Positions 57,336-64,000 of a DNA stretch of 64,000 nucleotides are shown in pieces. The translations under genes were made by a program, and so were the position numbers. The stretch covers positions 2,501 to 66,500 of the forward strand of contig JAQGDQ010000873.1 in the NCBI GenBank assembly GCA_030141605.1, written 5' to 3'. The notes under the pieces are model-generated. The model did not search any database, was not told the origin of the DNA, and saw nothing but the letters and a program-made list of their open reading frames with translations. The DNA is from Tubiluchus corallicola (taxonomy: Eukaryota; Priapulida; Priapulimorpha; Priapulimorphida; Tubiluchidae). Positions within the stretch are counted from its first letter, which is position 1. Each line of letters opens with the position of its first letter.

Positions 57336-58689
57336 TATTAAAAATTAATGGCATAGTTTGTACAATCAAGCCCTTTTGTCATATATTTACCAGCGCTACA
57401 TATACGAATGAATAAGTAATAGTACAATTTCATAGGATGGAATAAACTATAAACCAGCATGTTTGATTGCTTATTATTGCATTTAATGCCGCTAGCGAAT
57501 TTAGAGGTCATGAAAATTGAATAATAACTTCTGAAAGCTATGTAGACTAGGTTGGTTGTGCAGCTGTCAAGTGGTGCCATCTTTGTTGTGAAAAAGAAAC
57601 CACTAAAAAAGCTGACATCGCTATATCATTTACTCTTCAGAATTAATTGTCATTGGTAACAACAGTCATTTTATTTATTTATCAATATATCGGTTTATTT
57701 GTTTGTTTGTTTATTTATATGTAGAAAATTTATTTACTAAAAACAGCTTTCATAAAAAATACGAAAATTGCTTTTATTCAACAACTTCTGTACATGTATT
57801 CTTTTATGATAGAAAAATGGAATATTTTCAATGAAAAATAAAATTGGTCATGACGCAATTGAGTTACCCCCATTACATCTTGTATAGCTGGGTTCATGCT
57901 TAAGCTGTGTTCACATGTATTAATAAATTGGAAAGATAAGTCAAAAGTTTTAAAAGAACGACGTCTATTCGTATTATATTATTCTCTTACATTATCATTT
58001 CCGCGTATCTTTGTACCAGTAAGAATGTCTTCTTCTTTTGCCAATTTACCAGCTGCTGCTGTTTTCAGTTCCGGACAGTTGAATTGTTGTTTTGAATGAT
58101 TAATTTACTGGGCACATGACTTGGCCAATTGCTGTACGCTCAATGGTTGTTTGTTGATATGCTTATATTTGCTGCAGTGCTAAAGTGGATGCAAAACACA
58201 TAGAAAGAGGGGCAGAACTTAATGATAACCTCGTCAAAAGAGTAAATCACTGCTGTTATTTGAAGCCACAGTTGTTTTGTCATATGAATGGAAAGGTCAA
58301 AGGTCGTAATCTCTTTTGTGGAATAAGTAGTTCATACTGTTAAGTGCTTTCTAAGTTATATTCGTGACGACTGCAAATAAGCGTGAAAGACCCCCCCCCC
58401 CCCATTAAATTCCCCCTCTCGAAATTCACTTGTTTCCCCCTCCCCCGCGCACAGTTTCACCCATTATATAGACAGCATCGTTGTGATACGTGCAACATTT
58501 TTCTGCTAGGGACCTGTCTGACTGAATAATTGTATGCACTCTGTGTTGCAGATCCCTCGGGGATGTACTCGTTTTGGAAAACCGTCTGAATCTTTCATCA
58601 TCTTTGCAGAGCTCTTTATAAGCTAGAAAAGCCGTGCAGTAATTGTTTTATGTACGGTTGACATTAACTTGGAAACAGCTCATTAACGC
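57336..58689. other. No gene seen
   Basis: AT-rich spacer. A C-rich tract (C homopolymer plus CCCCCTC blocks) lies at about 58389-58448. Confidence 0.4.
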
Positions 58690-59200
58690 ACGCCCGAGTT
58701 CAGACGTCATTTACAAGTGTGTTCACGTTTCCAAGACGCGGCGTCGCTAACAACGGGACGCGGAAAATATTCACGTGACCTTACGTCACGGATTGACGGT
58801 AAACGTGACGTCGTTCCTGGACTTATTTTAAAATTTTCCGAATGTTCTCTGACTTCGCGACACGCTTTTAACGACAGATCTTCCGGCATTTCCTGGACTC
58901 GTTTCCGGTAGGAATGGCGACGCATCAAGAGAATGTCGCGTTTCTTCCGGGCTGGATTTTCACTTTTTGCTTAGCTCGTTTTCCTGGCTAGTTTATTAGG
59001 TACGGTGACGTCATAGGCTCATAGCGCAGAATGTTCTATTTCTTGAATTTGTTCACATGGCTGTAGGGTTAAATCGTCATCGTGAAATGCCAGGCAAAAC
59101 CTTGCAAGCAATTTCTTTCAAAGAAGATGGCGCTATGTTACAAAAAAGAAAATAAAACGTCAGCGCCCTTCTAAGCGGTGACGTGGTTTTTTTCACAACT
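58690..59200. promoter_or_regulatory. CpG- and CRE-rich segment, candidate promoter
   Basis: CpG is frequent here, in contrast to most of the window. ACGTCA-type sites occur near 58702, 58784, 58805 and 59003 (TGACGTCA), and CACGTGAC near 58772. Small frames exist on both strands, for example a 72-codon minus-strand frame at 58707-58928 and a plus-strand ATG at 58914 opening 25 codons, but none is convincing. Direction unknown. Confidence 0.35.
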
Positions 59201-59404
59201 CTTACGTTTCAACATCAAGACAAGGTGTCATAATCAAAGTAATTAATGAATGTATCTGCAAGAATGAGAAATAATTTTGCAATGCAGAATCGGAATAATA
59301 AAATTGAAAATGGAGTAAATTTTACAATTTTCGGGAAATGTGTTGAAATAAATTAATGGTTATCATAATTACATAGAGTTGCAAAGAAACTGAGAAATGA
59401 GAAG

Positions 59405-59460
59405 AAATCATTAACTAACTATCTAACTGACTAACTAACTGACTAACTAACTAACTAACG
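59405..59460. repeat. AACT/GACT tetranucleotide repeat
   Basis: About twelve TAAC/TGAC-type units. Confidence 0.9.
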
Positions 59461-60046
59461 TTTTCACTTTTGCTAGCCAAGAGATGGCGACCTTTCATGT
59501 ATTGACTGTATACACAATTTTGATAATTTGCTGGGACCAGTTTAGACACTCAAGAAAAAAACATAATTTTTTACCCATGTAGTTATGCACGTTTTATTTA
59601 TAATGCTAAAGTGTTAACAGTATTTTAGGATTTTTAATGACATTTTAGGGGTTATTTTGACATCAGTTATTCTGACATTTTAAAATGTGCATTACAAATG
59701 TGCGTGATGTCCTGCATCAACATTAGTGTGGCCTTTGTTATTGGCTAGTAAAAACAGTGCAGTATTCACACTGACCACAAAAAGCTAACGTGTTACTCTA
59801 TATAATTCCTAGCATAAGTAATCTTATCACCTTGAAGTAATGTTAAGTTTTATTGATGTGTTCTTTAGCACCTGCTGCAGTTAAGGATGCACTAGTACAC
59901 TGAGGTATTGGTTGATGTCATTAATCATTTAGTGGCTTTGTTCATTTTAGACCTTTACTTAGGACGTGATTTGTCGTTGCAACTGATATGTGACCATGTC
60001 CACGTGGATATCCTTAAAGCACAAGAAAACCCACAACTTACATAAG
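59461..60046. other. No gene seen
   Basis: AT-rich spacer without supported features. Confidence 0.4.
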
Positions 60047-60054
60047 GCTTAAAA

Positions 60055-60294
60055 CAGTGGTTCCAAAACTTTCTCGGACCGTTACCCAATTCGGGAAACC
60101 CGGTCGTGTCCATTACCCCCCACCTAGTACTACTTCTCCAACTCAAATGACGAAAACTACGTAAAATGCATTCCGAGCGAAGTTTTAAAAATTTCCAGGA
60201 GTGCCCGTTACCCCCCCCCCCCCCCCAAAATCAAATTACCCCCCCCCTCCCCGGGGGGGGGGGGGGTAATTTACCCCTACTTTGGGAACCACTG
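60055..60294. mobile_element. Non-autonomous hAT element (240 bp), perfect target duplication
   Basis: Related to 13666-13973 in opposite orientation. The left end is CAGTGGTTCCAAAACTTTCT and the right end TTTGGGAACCACTG. It is flanked by the identical 8-mer GCTTAAAA at 60047-60054 and 60295-60302. It is shorter than its relative by an internal deletion of about 70 bases. The interior has long C and G runs facing each other. Confidence 0.95.
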
Positions 60295-60302
60295 GCTTAA
60301 AA

Positions 60303-61196
60303 ACTTGTCTTGAAATTTTATACCACTTACGTACTGTCTTTTTGCATATTACACTTGCGTCGGCAATAACGCTGTATAAAATATGTAAATGTAAACTCCC
60401 GCGATGATCGCTAGACGCAGCTATTTTGAGGATAAGTCATTGGAAACAAGTTTAGATAACATTCAGTAAAATTTGAAAAATAATCAGAACATTCGTAGCG
60501 CACATGTCACAAAGTAAAATTTAAAATTACTGTATCTTCTCTATAAAATTAAAAATACGTTTTTGGTTAGTGAGTGGTGTACTTGGCGAGTGAGTCAGCG
60601 ACATTTTAGCAATTGGTGAAAGCATTTTAAATAATTAATTTTCTTTTATAGTTACATAAGTCTTTCAAGCAGATAAGCGAAGTGCTAAGTAATATAATTT
60701 TGCGTCGAATTCTTTTTTTGGTACATAGTTTAACATGGACTTTTCTTCCCCTGACTTACCTTTGCGTAAGTGACGTCATGTAATGGCGCCATCAGAACAG
60801 TATTGCAGGAGATCTAAAAAATAAAAACAAACAAAAAAATCCTTTTAACGCGAGAACGATATACGCATAAAATTGCTGTAAAGTAACGGTAATTTTTTAA
60901 GGCGATTTTTCTGAAACGTACTTCAGATACCCCTTTTCTTGTCCTTTAAGCGCGTTTCTACACTCAGCTTGCTTGTGCATGCTACGCATTTTCGGTACTT
61001 AATAAATCGATGCTGCCGTGTCATTATCATTAGGGATGGAGCAATTGATCTTCATACTGGGACGCCTTTAGCTGCAGAGGTTTGCGTTTTATTGGACTGA
61101 GTCGATTCTGGTTAGTTGATTTGTTTCACGCTCGCGGACGTAGTGTTTGCCGTGCCACACTCGTGACCCACTGAAAAGTGGGATTTCGTTTGGGTT
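60303..61196. other. No gene seen
   Basis: A TGACGTCATG site lies near 60772. No exon supported. Confidence 0.4.
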
Positions 61197-61472
61197 GTGA
61201 AACTAAGCGTCACGGAGAATGTAGGTCAAGAGCACGTGGGTCTCTAAACGCGCAGTAGTGATCGTGGAAAAACAGCGATTTTACTCCTGTGAAGCTAGAC
61301 GTCGTAGAGAAAGTGGGTCAAAGGCACGTGGACTTTGCTAGACATAGTAGTGGTCGTGGAAAAACCGCGATTTTACTCCTGTGAAGCTAGACGTCGCAGT
61401 GAAAGTGGGTCAAAGGCACGTGGACTTTGCTAGACATAGTAGTGGACGTGAAAATACAGTGATTTTTCTCTT
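61197..61472. repeat. Three 92 bp tandem units with E-box and CRE-like sites
   Basis: GTGAA(G/A)CTA starts at 61197, 61289 and 61381. Each unit carries a GCACGTGG E-box; units two and three also carry AGACGTCG, and unit one AGCGTCACG. The last two units are nearly identical. Confidence 0.92.
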
Positions 61473-62371
61473 GACCTCAAATATACTTTCTGCATCCTCA
61501 GAACGAAAAACGTGTGCCTTTAATAAGATATTAACTTGCACACGCTAATTATTTAATTAGCTTCCCAATTATTTTACACTAGTTTGGGATGCATCTTTGC
61601 CTAGACCTTCAACTTTTTTATAACGGTTCCTTCATTTCTTCCTTTTCAACTTAGCTATCTTAAATCGTGCGCGTTTGTGATCCGTTTTTAAATACTATGA
61701 AAAATAGAAATGAAATAATAATTTAATTCCTAATTTGCACGTGCCGTTTGGAAGTAAAGTTGACTCTGTATCAGCCATCACCAGCTTTATGAAAATATTT
61801 TATTGTATTTTACAAACACAAACAACAGAAATAGCTTGTGACAAAAATGCTGTAGTGAAAAATCTATGCAATGTTAAAATTTTCGTATCCCACATGGTCC
61901 AAAAACAATATGCATTAGTCTTGTCGTTTTACAATGTGGGAAATTTCCGCGAATTTTCGCCTCGTTTTAAAATAAATTACAATCCTTTTCCAGAAACAAG
62001 TAAAATTTTGCCATTATGAGCTTTGCATGCTTGGTAATGATTTGTGGCCGGGTAATAAATGCGCCGTGTCGTAGGCTTAATCAGAAAACTGAGCGCACAA
62101 ATTAAATTAAAAATCTCTTCATAGATTGCTGTAAAGCCGTATAAGCGCAAGCGGGCATAATTAGCTGTTATAACGCGTTTTTCGTGACGTGAAAGTCATT
62201 TTAATGTTCTGTTGCTTAAGGAAGAGGAGGAGGAAGAGGAGGAAGAAGCTGCCGTCATTGATTGTAATAAAACATTATTAAGGCAAGTTGACTGTATCAC
62301 TGTTGCCAAGCTGGAAAGTGAACTAAAGTAACGTAATTGAAATCAGTTGAATCAGTTGTTCAAAGAATGCG
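61473..62371. other. No gene seen
   Basis: Includes a short GAGGAG purine tract near 62222. A 94-codon frame at 61735-62019 has no domain or splice support. Confidence 0.4.
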
Positions 62372-62873
62372 CAGGGATGAGAATTTTCCGCGGATACGCG
62401 GAATTTCGAGTTTTTGGAAGACCAGTAGTGCCATTTTTTGTAAATCGCAAAAATTCGTTGAGAAAATTTTTACGGACCAAGTACATTATTTCACAAGCTG
62501 ACCGCTAGTTGGCAGGCCGTGACTTTGTTTACATCACGTACATCAGTGTAGCCACGTGTATATCTCTATGTATAAAAATATAGAATTAATTGTGCGGAGT
62601 TATTTGAGTCAATTGCAGACAGTTTTTATATACTTTTGCATAGGAGCGGCCAGTACTTAGGCGTTTTTGAGACAATTAGGTATCCTTGACAGCTGTGTAT
62701 TTTAAATTATGCATGAAACAAGGTAACTGATATTTTAAGTCCACTTAGGGCTCTCTATGGTCACAAAATTGCAATTTGTTGCTTCGCCCCCTTGAACCCC
62801 CATGGGGGCTTATGCGGTCCCCAAACCCCCGGCCTGTTTCAGAGTTTTTTGCAATTTGTCCTTCTCATCCCTG
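62372..62873. mobile_element. Non-autonomous hAT-like element (502 bp)
   Basis: Terminal inverted repeat CAGGGATGAGAA / TTCTCATCCCTG (12 bases). It is flanked by GAATGCG on both sides (62365-62371 and 62874-62880), seven identical bases of an expected eight. The interior has a CCCCCATGGGGG palindrome near 62800. No transposase. Confidence 0.85.
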
Positions 62874-62917
62874 GAATGCGGCGGACGCGACTCACCTGCA
62901 TGGCTTCACTTAACGTG

Positions 62918-62950
62918 CATCACGTGACGTTAGTCGAATCACGTGACAGT
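62918..62950. promoter_or_regulatory. Two CACGTGAC sites
   Basis: ATCACGTGAC occurs twice, with CACGTGAC at 62921 and 62940, nineteen bases apart, in a CpG-rich stretch. CACGTGAC is the form bound by bHLH-Zip factors of the MITF/TFEB/USF type. Function not shown. Confidence 0.35.
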
Positions 62951-64000
62951 AGCCGTGACTTGCGTGCTCGTGTCTAATTCAGCTGTGTATCGGGTCATGC
63001 GTGTGTCGTAAACGTGAAACCTGCGTAAAGTTTTTCCTACGGTGAGATTTACAAGGTTTCTTTAGTTTTTATAACCTCATAAACACTGAAAAACAAGGGT
63101 ACGTCCATCGAGCGAATGCAGTGTCAGTGTCGTGTGAGTAACAGACGAAACAAGTTTATGAAGCCAAGTCACCTTTAAGAAGTGACTCCAAGCTTTTCCT
63201 TTAAGAACTTCCATGTCTGGCTAGATTTTAGGTGAAAACGACGCAGGCGGCGATACGTGAAATGCGTGTGGTTACATCGAGTGCATTTCGTTAAACACTG
63301 CGTATTCTGGAACCTCAGGGTTTACCTCAAAGACTCACTAACAGACGGTTCGGGATATTGAAGTCTTGGATTACAAACAGTCAAATTATTTCAAATGAAG
63401 GTTTTTTCAAAATGATGGTCTATGACGCACTTGTAATAGATTCTTAGAATACACCAAGGTCTTATGATCCCAAATGAAGGCCTTTTCAAAGTGACGCCCC
63501 CAGATGGTAATGATTGCATTAACACGACTCATTAATGTCTGCAGCTGAGAAGTTGGACAGGTCGTCTTGCAACTTAGCATTTCCAAAAATGAGTGCTGAA
63601 AAATGCGCCTCTTGGCTTCAGAAGAAATGGGAATTTCCCTAATGGCCTAGTGCACACTGGCTTCTCAATTACACCTGAAATTGATATGACTGTGCGTGGC
63701 TTGATTAAATGAAAGCGGTAGGAAGCCACTGCCGCGTAATCAAAGTCACCGCCAGTTCCTGTCCTAAATGAACATGATCTGGTGAAGCCATTGGTTAGTT
63801 TGTTGTGGACACGACGAAGGGGAAGGAGTTGACGTCCATCATGTTCACAATACTCAACATGAAGGTAGGTTCACATTAGTCACTAGGTCGTAAGACAAGG
63901 CAGGTAAGCTTAGTTTGTCAAACAGCATTTTCCTTTCATTAGTCGACTGCGGGGACTTCTAAACAAATAGTTCGAGTGTTTGGTGCATGAAGACAGTAAT
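62951..64000. other. No gene seen
   Basis: CpG-richer than the window average. A possible plus-strand donor (ATGAAG/GTAGGT) lies at about 63864, but no exon can be defended before the window ends. Confidence 0.35.

Noticed and set aside
58707-58928. Two frames of 64 and 73 codons on opposite strands in CpG-rich DNA, either of which looks protein-like.
   Set aside because: Both are open because stop codons are rare in CpG-rich sequence; no splice or homology evidence favours one.

Overview
The window looks like a piece of a protostome invertebrate nuclear genome. It is AT-rich and gene-sparse, has spliced genes, and is littered with microsatellites, minisatellites and short non-autonomous hAT-type elements. 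Short ionotropic receptors of the variant glutamate-receptor (IR) type are a protostome family. A short run of CCCTAA repeats near 6.65 kb leans away from insects and towards a lophotrochozoan or similar animal, but I cannot name the species.

Layout. 1-20.6 kb: no convincing gene; CT, GAT and CA microsatellites, an 80-81 bp and a 95 bp tandem repeat, two or three hAT-like elements, and a dense cluster of CRE-type TACGTCA sites. 21.0-25.5 kb (minus strand): a four-exon gene for a predicted 981-residue secreted protein rich in Lys, Arg, Gln, Asn and Tyr. 25.5-30 kb: dispersed repeats and a nearly G-free CA-rich minisatellite. 30.2-42.3 kb (minus strand): an intronless IR gene, three tandem intronless copies of a second IR gene, two stubs of the first gene's 5' end created by the tandem duplication, and a decayed fourth copy. 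42.5-52.8 kb (minus strand): three more small secreted-protein genes. 53-64 kb: no full gene, but one well-formed plus-strand exon, CpG/CRE-rich DNA, a 92 bp tandem repeat carrying E-boxes, and two hAT-like elements with target-site duplications.

The most interesting object is the set of four secreted-protein genes. Each starts with a tiny exon coding 14-16 residues, ends that exon with a phase-0 donor in the middle of the signal peptide, and continues in an exon that completes the hydrophobic leader. Two members also share a coil motif followed by Arg/Lys-rich blocks and Thr/Glu-rich TTET-like motifs. I recognise no named family. The IR array lies between members of this set and is transcribed in the same direction. 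The IRs are probably chemosensory or other ligand-gated cation channels; the secreted proteins could be matrix, mucus, adhesive or precursor proteins, which the sequence alone cannot settle.
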